A stretch of DNA of 64,000 nt, from positions 6,014,001 through 6,078,000 of the forward strand of contig NZ_CP121261.1 in the NCBI RefSeq assembly GCF_029637605.1. Direction: 5' to 3'. This DNA comes from Achromobacter spanius (lineage in GTDB: Bacteria > Pseudomonadota > Gammaproteobacteria > Burkholderiales > Burkholderiaceae_B). Under the pieces are notes generated by a model. That model was given only the letters and a program-made list of their open reading frames with translations, was not told where the DNA came from and searched no databases. The position numbers were made by a program, and so were the translations under genes. Each line of letters starts with the position of its first letter. Within the stretch, counting starts at the first letter, position 1. Below, one piece after another: positions 57,189 through 64,000 of the stretch.

Positions 57189-59705
57189 GTGTCTGCTTCA
57201 TCTCAACCGCGCATGCGCGCCACATTGACGGCTGGCCGCAAGGCCGTGCTGACCGCCACCTGCGCGGGCGCCTTTGCCGTCGGCATGCCGGCCGTGTGGG
57301 CGCAATCCGCGCCCGCCGCCGCCCCCGTCTCCGCCAACGCGCAGCGCGGCTACCAGATTCCCGCCGGCGCCTTGGCTGACGCGCTGACGCAGTTCGCGCG
57401 CACGGCCGGCGTGGTGCTGTCGTTCGACCCGGCATTGGTGCGCGGCCGTCATTCCGATGGGCTGAACGGCACCTATTCGGTGGGTGCGGGCTTTGCGCGG
57501 ATTCTGTCTGGCAGCGGGCTGCAGGCGCGTGCGCAATCGGGCAATACCTGGACGTTGGCGCCCGCGCCGGCGTCGGGCGATGCGCACGTGCTGGCGCCGG
57601 TGACGGTGTCGGGCATGTCGGAAAGCGCGTTGGCGCCCACTGTGGGCTATGTGGCCAGCGCCAGCGTCAGCGCCACCAAGACAGACACGCCCCTGATCGA
57701 AACGCCGCAATCGGTGTCGGTGATCACGCGCGAGCAGATCAAGGAGCAGGGCGCGCAAACGCTTAACCAGGTCTTGCGTTATACGGCGGGCGTGGCCACC
57801 GAATCGCGCGGTGCCACCGCCACGCGCCTGGACCAATTCAGCGTGCGCGGCTTTTCGGCTTCGTCTTACCTGGACGGCTTGCGCGTGTTCGGCGGCCGTG
57901 ACGCCTTGCCGCAAGTGGACGCCTACCGCCTGGAGCGCGTGGACGTGTTGAAGGGACCCGCCTCGGTCATGTATGGCCAGGGCGGCCCGGGCGGCGTGGT
58001 GAACCAGGTCAGCAAGCGTCCGTTGGAAGAGACGCTGCGCGAGGTCGAGGTGCAGGTTGGCAATTACGATTACCGCCGAGCCAACTTTGACTTTGGCGGC
58101 CCCATGGATGAAGAAGGCAAGTACCTGTACCGCCTGGTCGGCGCGGGCTATATGTCGGACGGCCAGGTCAAGGACACCAAGGAACGGCGCTACTTCGTGT
58201 CGCCGGCCTTTACGTGGAAGCCCAATGGCGACACCTCGCTGACCGTGCTGACCAACTTCCAGCGCGACCCGGACATGGGCTCTTACGGCACGGTGCCCGC
58301 CATGCGCACGCTGCTGTCGGCGCCGGACGGTATCCGCCTGCCGGCCAACTATTACGATGGCGACGCCAACTTCGAAAAGAGCGATCGCAAGAGCTATTCG
58401 CTGGGCTATGTGCTGGACCACCGCTTCAACGACACGTTCAAGGCCACGCAAAGCCTGCGCTGGACACGGTCCGAGGCCCAGTACCGCAGCGTCTACGGCG
58501 CCATGACGAACAACTACGGATACACGGACAAGACCTATCTGTACCATCAACGCGCATCCATCGCCACGGACGTGGACGTGGGCGCGCTGACCATCGACAA
58601 CAATCTGCAGGCGCGCTTTAACACCGGCCGCTTCGGCCACACGGCGTTGCTGGGCTTTGATTATCAGCACGTGAAGACCGACACGTTGGCGGGCTACGGC
58701 AGCGCGCCGCCGCTGTCCGTGCTGAACCCGGACAATCACCAGCACATCGCCAGCCCCGCCTTCTCGTCCGACGCCACCTCAACGCAGTACCAGGCTGGCC
58801 TGTACTTCCAGGACCAGATCAAGATCGATCGTTTGTCGGTGCTGCTGGGTGGACGCTACGACTGGGCACGCACCGTGGGCGAGACCACGACGATCGCCAC
58901 TGGCCGCGTCGCGCCGTCTTCCTTGAATGCCGAGAAGTTCACGGGCCGTCTGGGCGTGATCTACAACTTCGACAACGGCGTCGCGCCTTACTTCAGCTAT
59001 TCGGAATCGTTCGAGCCGCAGTCGGGCACGGGCTGGCAGAACACGCCGTTCAAGCCCATCGAGGGCAATCAGTACGAGGTCGGCATCAAGTACCAGCCGC
59101 CTGGCAGCGCCACGCTGCTGACATTCGCGGCGTTCGACATCCGTCGCGAAAACATGACGACGACCGATCCGGATCCCACGCATATCTGCGGCACGGCGGG
59201 CGGGCGTTGCTCGATCCAGGCGGGTGAACTGCGCACGCAGGGCATCGAACTGGAAGCCAAGAGCGAACCGATGCGTGGCTTGACGGTGGTGGCGGCGTAT
59301 TCCTTGATGAACAACGAGTACTCCAAGGCCAACCCCAACCTGGCCGGCTTGAACCTGCAGGGTAAATCGCCACCCGGCGTGCCGTCGCAGCAGGCTTCCG
59401 CATGGGCGCGCTATCAGTTGCAGGATGGACCGTTGGCGGGCATGGGCGTGGGCGGCGGCGTGCGCTACATCGGCTCGTCGTTCGTCAACGACACCAACAC
59501 CCTGAAGGTGCCGTCCGTGACCTTGGTCGACTTGATGCTGGACTATGACCTGGGCCGGGTGTCGCCGTCGTTGAAGGGCATGCAGGTGGCGCTGAACGTC
59601 CAGAACCTGTTCGACAAGGAATACATCGCGTCGTGCACAGGGGATTCCTGGTGCTGGTATGGCTACCAGCGTTCGGTCAAGGCCAGCCTGCGTTATCGCT
59701 GGTAA
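57189..59705 (+). CDS. TonB-dependent siderophore receptor with signalling (STN) domain
   Basis: An 838-residue outer-membrane receptor. A signal peptide of about 36 residues ends near AVWAQS. An STN domain follows (about 52–120; YQIPAGALADALTQFARTAG), then a plug (about 160–275; SVSVITREQIKEQGAQTLNQ) and a beta-barrel ending in SVKASLRYRW with the terminal aromatic. The STN domain fits regulation through FecR/FecI. The GTG at 57189 is chosen because GGGAGA lies five bases upstream; an ATG at 57213 is an alternative. The siderophore cannot be named from sequence. Confidence 0.93.
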   Translation: MSASSQPRMRATLTAGRKAVLTATCAGAFAVGMPAVWAQSAPAAAPVSANAQRGYQIPAGALADALTQFARTAGVVLSFDPALVRGRHSDGLNGTYSVGAGFARILSGSGLQARAQSGNTWTLAPAPASGDAHVLAPVTVSGMSESALAPTVGYVASASVSATKTDTPLIETPQSVSVITREQIKEQGAQTLNQVLRYTAGVATESRGATATRLDQFSVRGFSASSYLDGLRVFGGRDALPQVDAYRLERVDVLKGPASVMYGQGGPGGVVNQVSKRPLEETLREVEVQVGNYDYRRANFDFGGPMDEEGKYLYRLVGAGYMSDGQVKDTKERRYFVSPAFTWKPNGDTSLTVLTNFQRDPDMGSYGTVPAMRTLLSAPDGIRLPANYYDGDANFEKSDRKSYSLGYVLDHRFNDTFKATQSLRWTRSEAQYRSVYGAMTNNYGYTDKTYLYHQRASIATDVDVGALTIDNNLQARFNTGRFGHTALLGFDYQHVKTDTLAGYGSAPPLSVLNPDNHQHIASPAFSSDATSTQYQAGLYFQDQIKIDRLSVLLGGRYDWARTVGETTTIATGRVAPSSLNAEKFTGRLGVIYNFDNGVAPYFSYSESFEPQSGTGWQNTPFKPIEGNQYEVGIKYQPPGSATLLTFAAFDIRRENMTTTDPDPTHICGTAGGRCSIQAGELRTQGIELEAKSEPMRGLTVVAAYSLMNNEYSKANPNLAGLNLQGKSPPGVPSQQASAWARYQLQDGPLAGMGVGGGVRYIGSSFVNDTNTLKVPSVTLVDLMLDYDLGRVSPSLKGMQVALNVQNLFDKEYIASCTGDSWCWYGYQRSVKASLRYRW

Positions 59706-59808
59706 GGGGTCCGGTGCTGCGCGCCTCGGCCATGTCGGCGCGCCACCGGGCAACGTGGGCGAATCAACGACTTGTACTCCGTCCCAATTTTTTGATGAAG
59801 CCCGTACT

Positions 59809-59825
59809 GAGAATAGTTATAATTC
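59809..59825. promoter_or_regulatory. Second Fur-like box, upstream of the DUF4198 gene
   Basis: GAGAATAGTTATAATTC agrees with a 17-bp Fur core GATAATGATTATCATTC at 13 positions. It sits 73 bp before the DUF4198 start, implying a second iron-regulated promoter inside the cassette. Confidence 0.6.
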
Positions 59826-59897
59826 ACGCAATTCCGAATAGGCATCGGCCGCGGGGCTTGCCTGTTCTCGGAATATCGGACTAAAGGAAAACCCATA

Positions 59898-60530
59898 ATG
59901 AAATTCGCAAGAACCTTGGCCGCCATTGCCCTGATGGGCAGCGCGGGCGCTGCGCAGGCGCACTTTGTTTGGCTGGAACGCGGGGCCGAGGGACCGGCCA
60001 AGGCGTATTTTGGCGAATGGGCCGACGACCTGCGCGAAAAGCAGGATGGCCTGCTGGGCAAAGTGTTGGTAGCGCCGGTCGTGACCGCCGCCGACGGCAC
60101 GGTACTGAAGACTTCGGAAAAGGGCGCTGATTTCGTGGCGTTCGCGGCTAGCGGAAAAGGCGACGTCCGCCTGGCTCAACCGATCCAGTTCAAGGAAACC
60201 CTGGTGAAGTACGGCGCCAAGGCCGGCCGCACCGACACGCAAGCCAAGCTGGACCTGGAACTGGTGCCGACCGCCGCCGGCGCCAATTCTTTCGTCCTGC
60301 AATTCCAGGGCAAGCCCTTGGCCAAGACGGAAGTCACCGTCTTCGGCCCCCCGAAATGGGAAAAGCGTTTCTGGAGCGATGAGAACGGCCGCATCGAAAT
60401 CACGACGCCGTGGCCGGGCCAGTACGTGCTGGAAGCCGCGCACGTCGAAGAGAAGGCGGGTGAGGCGGACGGCAAGTCCTACGCCAAGATCCGCTACGTT
60501 TCCACCACGACCTTCAATGTGAACAAGTGA
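59898..60530 (+). CDS. DUF4198 periplasmic protein
   Basis: A 210-residue secreted protein. A signal peptide ends at AQA-HF near residue 21. The mature N-terminus HFVWLERG and the C-terminal SDENGRIEITTPWPGQYVLEA, VSTTTFNV match DUF4198, a family seen near metal-uptake genes. Its role may be metal or receptor related, but is not established. The last bases overlap the next gene's GTG (GTGA), so the two are coupled. It follows the receptor by 192 bp with its own Fur-like box. Confidence 0.85.
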   Translation: MKFARTLAAIALMGSAGAAQAHFVWLERGAEGPAKAYFGEWADDLREKQDGLLGKVLVAPVVTAADGTVLKTSEKGADFVAFAASGKGDVRLAQPIQFKETLVKYGAKAGRTDTQAKLDLELVPTAAGANSFVLQFQGKPLAKTEVTVFGPPKWEKRFWSDENGRIEITTPWPGQYVLEAAHVEEKAGEADGKSYAKIRYVSTTTFNVNK

Positions 60531-60835
60531 AAGCTCCCGCAGCCGGCGCAGGCATGATGCGCTATCGCATGGCCGTATTTTCCAGGGCGCTTGCCGCCAT
60601 TCTGGGCGGCTATGCCCTGGCCTCGGCGGCTGCGGCCTGCCTGGCGGTCTGGCTGCCCATGGGGCGGGCAGACGCCGTCACCACGGCCCAGATGCTGTCC
60701 TTCGTGGTCTACGCCTGCGGCGTGATCTGGGTGTTCGCCACGCGCAACGCCTGGCGCGCCTGGGCCGGCATACTGGTGCCGACCTTGCTGCTGGGCGGCT
60801 TGTTCCTGGCCGGTCGCTCGATGGGGGTGGCATGA
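60527..60835 (+). CDS. DUF3649 small membrane protein
   Basis: A 102-residue protein with three hydrophobic helices (FSRALAAILGGYALASAAAA, MLSFVVYACGVIWVFAT, GILVPTLLLGGLFLAGRSM). It matches DUF3649, found beside iron-regulated PepSY proteins. The GTG at 60527 overlaps the previous stop, and the stop overlaps the next ATG (ATGA). An internal ATG at about 60554 would also fit. Function unknown. Confidence 0.82.
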   Translation: MKAPAAGAGMMRYRMAVFSRALAAILGGYALASAAAACLAVWLPMGRADAVTTAQMLSFVVYACGVIWVFATRNAWRAWAGILVPTLLLGGLFLAGRSMGVA

Positions 60836-62538
60836 AGGCAGGAAAGGTCAAAGCGCAGGGCGAAGAAGGCCTGCGTCAATCAATGTCCTGGTTGCATACC
60901 TGGGCCGGGTTGATATTCGGCTGGGTGTTGTTCGCGATGTTCTTGACCGGCTCGCTGGCGTTTTTCCGGCCCGAGATCACACACTGGATGCAGCCCGAGA
61001 TCCAGGTGAAGTCGGCGCCCGCCGTGCAGTCGGTCGAGGTGGCGCAGCGCTACCTGGCCGAGCATGCGCCGGACGCCAAGCGCTGGTTCATCACGCCGCC
61101 GTCGAACCGCGAGCCGTTGATCCTGCTGCTGTATCAAGTGCCCAAGCCCAAGCCGGGCGAGCGCGGGTTCGTGCGCGTGAAGCTGGACCCCGCCAACGGG
61201 CAGGCGGTGACGGGCCGCGAAACGCGCGGTGGCGAATTCTTCTACCGCTTTCATTTCGAACTGGAAACCGCGTTCCCGTGGGGGCGCTGGCTGGCCAGCA
61301 TCGCGGGCATGTTCATGCTGGTGGCGATCATCAGCGGCATCATCACGCACAAGAAGATATTTACTGATTTCTTTACCTTTCGCCCTAAAAAGGGCGGGCA
61401 ACGCGCGTGGATGGACGGCCACAATGTGCTGTCGGTCCTGGGGCTGCCGTTTCACTTGATGATCACCTTCAGCGGCCTGGTGCTGTTCATGGTGATGCTG
61501 ATGCCGGCGGGCATCAAGGCCGTCTATGAAACCCCGCGGCAATACACGGACGAGGTCTTCAAGTCATTCAAGGTGACGCCGCCGCTGAACCAGCCCGCGC
61601 CACTGATACAGATCGCGCCGCTGGTCGAGCAGGCGCAACAGGAATGGCACGGGCGCGTGGGCCGCATCACGGTCAACAACCCCGGTGATGCCGGCGCCAC
61701 CGTGACCCTGACGCGCGCCGCCGCCGATGGGGTGTCGTTTGGTTTGCTGGCGCCCTGGAAGCGTTTTGACGGTGTAACGGGTCAACTGCTTGAAGGGCAG
61801 GACACGCTAGGCGCGACCGCAAGAACCGCCGGCACCATCACTGGCTTGCACCTGGGCCTATTCGCCGAGCCGCTGTTGCGCTGGTTCTATTTCCTGGTCA
61901 GCCTGGCGGGCACCGGCATGGTGGGTACGGGGCTGGTGTTGTGGATTGCCAAGCGGCGTCAGAAGGCGCGTCCGCAAGATGCGCGCGAAGCGTTTTCGCT
62001 GCGGCTGGTTGATGGTTTAAACGCCGGCACCATCGCGGGCGTGGTGTTTGGCGTGGCCGCGTTTTTCCTGGCCAACCGGCTGTTGCCCGTGGATCTGCCC
62101 GGGCGCCAGTTCTGGGAGTCGCGCGCGTTCTTCTCGGCCTGGGCCTTGTCGCTGGTCTACGCCTTTCTTTTCCAGCATCGCAAGTGGCAAGACCTGCTGG
62201 CCATCGCCGCCGCCGCGCTGGCCTTGGTGCCGGTGGTCAACGCACTGACCACGTCGCGACACTTGGGGGTGTCTTTGCCCGAAGGGGATTGGGTCATGGC
62301 CGGTTTCGACCTGAGCTGCCTGGCCAGCGCCTTGTTGTTCGCCTGGATGTCGCGCAAGGCGGCTCGGGCTCGCCGCTTACCGGCAAAGGCGCCAGCCAAG
62401 GCTGCGGCCCAGGCATCTGCCAAGGCGCCGGCCAAGGCTGCGGGCACGCCGCGCAGCCCATCGCCCGTCGCCGCGACGTCTGCGGCCCAGTCTGCTCCCA
62501 ACGCCGCCGTTTACGAACCGCGAGGTGATACGCCATGA
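60832..62538 (+). CDS. PepSY-associated transmembrane protein (iron-uptake cassette)
   Basis: A 568-residue inner-membrane protein of the PiuB/PepSY-TM family. The N-terminal helix LHTWAGLIFGWVLFAMFLTGSLAFF shows the family's conserved His and Trp. Further helices are near 165–185, 205–230, 350–375, with more toward the end. Some relatives reduce ferric siderophores using heme or quinol, which is a reasonable guess here. The C-terminal 70 residues are Ala/Lys/Pro-rich repeats. It overlaps both neighbours by 4 bp. Confidence 0.88.
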   Translation: MKAGKVKAQGEEGLRQSMSWLHTWAGLIFGWVLFAMFLTGSLAFFRPEITHWMQPEIQVKSAPAVQSVEVAQRYLAEHAPDAKRWFITPPSNREPLILLLYQVPKPKPGERGFVRVKLDPANGQAVTGRETRGGEFFYRFHFELETAFPWGRWLASIAGMFMLVAIISGIITHKKIFTDFFTFRPKKGGQRAWMDGHNVLSVLGLPFHLMITFSGLVLFMVMLMPAGIKAVYETPRQYTDEVFKSFKVTPPLNQPAPLIQIAPLVEQAQQEWHGRVGRITVNNPGDAGATVTLTRAAADGVSFGLLAPWKRFDGVTGQLLEGQDTLGATARTAGTITGLHLGLFAEPLLRWFYFLVSLAGTGMVGTGLVLWIAKRRQKARPQDAREAFSLRLVDGLNAGTIAGVVFGVAAFFLANRLLPVDLPGRQFWESRAFFSAWALSLVYAFLFQHRKWQDLLAIAAAALALVPVVNALTTSRHLGVSLPEGDWVMAGFDLSCLASALLFAWMSRKAARARRLPAKAPAKAAAQASAKAPAKAAGTPRSPSPVAATSAAQSAPNAAVYEPRGDTP

Positions 62539-62858
62539 CGCTTGCCGCTTTTTGCCTTGCCTACGCGGGCTTTTCCGCCTTGTGCCTGGGCATGGATCGT
62601 CACTACGAAGACCTGTTCGACCGAGCCCTGCCGCGCCGCCATCGCGTGCCATTGCGGGTGTTCGGCTGGATCGCCTTGGCCCTGTCGCTCTATGCGTCCG
62701 CGACGGTGTGGGGTTGGAGCTACGGCACGGTGGAATGGATCGGCATTCTCAGCATTGCCGGCCTGCTGCTGATCTGGTTCCTGACGTTCCGGCCGCGCGC
62801 GGCGTTGACGGCGGGCGGGGTTTGCGCGTTGGCCGCTCCGTTGTTGGCGGTCTGGTAA
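62535..62858 (+). CDS. DUF3325 small membrane protein
   Basis: A 107-residue protein with three hydrophobic helices and the DUF3325 start TLAAFCLAYAGFSALCLGMDRHYED. This family co-occurs with DUF3649 and PepSY membrane proteins in iron-regulated cassettes; function is unknown. Its ATG overlaps the previous stop (ATGA). It ends the cassette; 148 bp without clear signals separate it from trpS. Confidence 0.82.
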   Translation: MTLAAFCLAYAGFSALCLGMDRHYEDLFDRALPRRHRVPLRVFGWIALALSLYASATVWGWSYGTVEWIGILSIAGLLLIWFLTFRPRAALTAGGVCALAAPLLAVW

Positions 62859-63006
62859 GCCAGCCGATCTTCGGGCCGAACCCCGCCATCTCGAGCCGTG
62901 GCGGACGTTCGCGGCTTGACCGGCACCGCTGCGCTGAACCGCCGGGGCCGTCGTGGCGCCGGCACGTTACACTGCTCGTTTCCCCTCGCATACGCCTCTT
63001 CGTCCC

Positions 63007-64000
63007 ATGAATACCCGCGTCCTTACCGGCATTACCACCACTGGCACCCCCCACCTTGGCAACTACGCCGGAGCCATCCGGCCAGCGGTAGAGGCCAGTA
63101 CGCAGCCGGGTGTGGACGCATTCTTCTTCCTGGCCGACTACCACGCGCTGATCAAGTGCGACGACCCGGCCCGCGTGGCGCGTTCCCGTCTTGAAATCGC
63201 CGCGACCTGGCTGGCGGTGGGCCTGGACCACGAACGGGTAACGTTCTACCGCCAATCCGACATTCCGGAAATTCCCGAGCTGTGCTGGTTGCTGACCTGC
63301 GTCACCGCCAAGGGCATGATGAACCGCGCGCACGCCTACAAGGCGTCCGTGGACCAGAACGTGGCCAAGGGCGTGGATCCGGATGACGGCGTCACGATGG
63401 GCTTGTTCTCGTATCCCGTGCTGATGGCGGCGGACATCCTGATGTTCAACGCGAACCGCGTGCCGGTCGGCCGCGACCAGATCCAGCACCTGGAGATGGC
63501 CCGCGACATCGCCCAACGCTTCAATCATCTGTACGGACGCGACTATTTCACGCTGCCTGAAGTGGCCATCGAAGAAGACGTTGCTACCTTGCCGGGCCTG
63601 GATGGCCGCAAGATGTCCAAGAGCTACAACAACACCATCCCGCTGTTCGAAGGCGGCGCCAAGGCGTTGCGCGCGTCGGTGATGCGTATCGTGACCGATT
63701 CACGCGCGCCCGGCGAAGCCAAGGACGCCGAAAGCTCGCACCTGTACACGTTGTACCGCGCGTTCGCCACGCAGGCGGAATCGGCGGTGTTTCGCAAGCA
63801 GTTGGAAGATGGCATGGGCTGGGGCGACGCCAAGCAGGCGCTTTACGAGCACCTGGAAGAACGCTTGGCGCCGATGCGCGAAAAGTACGTGGACCTGATC
63901 GCCAACCCGGGCCGTATTGAAGACATCCTGCAAGCGGGTGCGGACAAGGCGCGCAAGCAGGCGCTGCCGTTGATGCAGGAATTGCGCGTGGCGGTCGGCT
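63007..64000 (+). CDS. trpS: Tryptophanyl-tRNA synthetase, 3' end cut by window edge
   Basis: The first 331 codons of trpS run off the right edge. The HIGH-type motif is TPHLGNY at 14–20, and KMSKS is at 202–206 ([10 protein letters not shown]). Other marks are [11 protein letters not shown] and [21 protein letters not shown]. The enzyme charges tRNA-Trp. The ATG at 63007 gives the family N-terminus NTRVLTGI. It is on the same strand as the iron cassette but functionally unrelated. Confidence 0.95.
   Translation, partial: MNTRVLTGITTTGTPHLGNYAGAIRPAVEASTQPGVDAFFFLADYHALIKCDDPARVARSRLEIAATWLAVGLDHERVTFYRQSDIPEIPELCWLLTCVTAKGMMNRAHAYKASVDQNVAKGVDPDDGVTMGLFSYPVLMAADILMFNANRVPVGRDQIQHLEMARDIAQRFNHLYGRDYFTLPEVAIEEDVATLPGLDGRKMSKSYNNTIPLFEGGAKALRASVMRIVTDSRAPGEAKDAESSHLYTLYRAFATQAESAVFRKQLEDGMGWGDAKQALYEHLEERLAPMREKYVDLIANPGRIEDILQAGADKARKQALPLMQELRVAVG

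Overview
The window is one contiguous, GC-rich, gene-dense stretch of bacterial chromosome. Protein character and gene order (pyrG–DUF1330–eno–ftsB, prpBCD–mdh divergent from a GntR gene and sdhCDAB–sdhE–gltA, sucA–sucB–lpdA–zapE) point to a betaproteobacterium of the Alcaligenaceae, most like Achromobacter or Bordetella. That placement is inference, because no rRNA or tRNA gene is present. I see no prophage, insertion sequence, CRISPR array or obvious pseudogene. Two genes are cut by the window edges: a DmpA-type peptidase on the left and trpS on the right.

Layout. 1–3.6 kb: three peptidases (S58, M55, M24) on the plus strand. 4–9.1 kb: a membrane protein, then pyrG–DUF1330–eno–ftsB. 9.1–17.9 kb: a run of minus-strand housekeeping genes (TadE-like protein, hslO, gamma carbonic anhydrase-like protein, acyl-CoA synthetase, metallophosphoesterase, RDD protein, a small protein with its own promoter and terminator, an RlmL-like methyltransferase with an RG-rich N-terminus, hemJ). 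18.1–29.2 kb: a central-carbon block with the 2-methylcitrate cycle (prpBCD), mdh, a GntR/UTRA regulator, succinate dehydrogenase and citrate synthase. 29.3–38.7 kb: two membrane proteins, maeB, an aceE with no E2 or E3 partner beside it, and an OPT transporter.

38.8–46.4 kb is a purine (urate) breakdown island: an NCS2 permease, an M20 amidohydrolase, a UraD–AllC fusion, the PuuE allantoinase, the UraH 5-hydroxyisourate hydrolase and the PuuD membrane urate hydroxylase with a C-terminal cytochrome c domain. Together they cover urate to ureidoglycine/ureidoglycolate. TGTATACA-type palindromes lie in all three promoter regions of the island and suggest one shared regulator. 46.5–48.2 kb: ACC deaminase (acdS) with its divergent Lrp-type regulator (acdR). 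48.5–55.5 kb: the 2-oxoglutarate dehydrogenase operon and zapE. 55.5–62.9 kb: an iron-uptake cassette with two probable Fur boxes (FecI-like sigma, FecR-like regulator, TonB receptor with signalling domain, DUF4198, DUF3649, PepSY membrane protein, DUF3325).

The least expected structure is a family of palindromic intergenic repeats in three places (3.7–4.0, 17.9–18.1 and 33.5–33.75 kb). Each island contains roughly 75-bp units in both orientations. At prpD and aceE the terminal CGTAG of the repeat supplies the TAG stop codon of the gene. A third gene ends 3 bp from a copy. Apart from this and some structured intercistronic spacers, most of the window is ordinary core genome, and I found no clear case of a wholly new multi-gene system.
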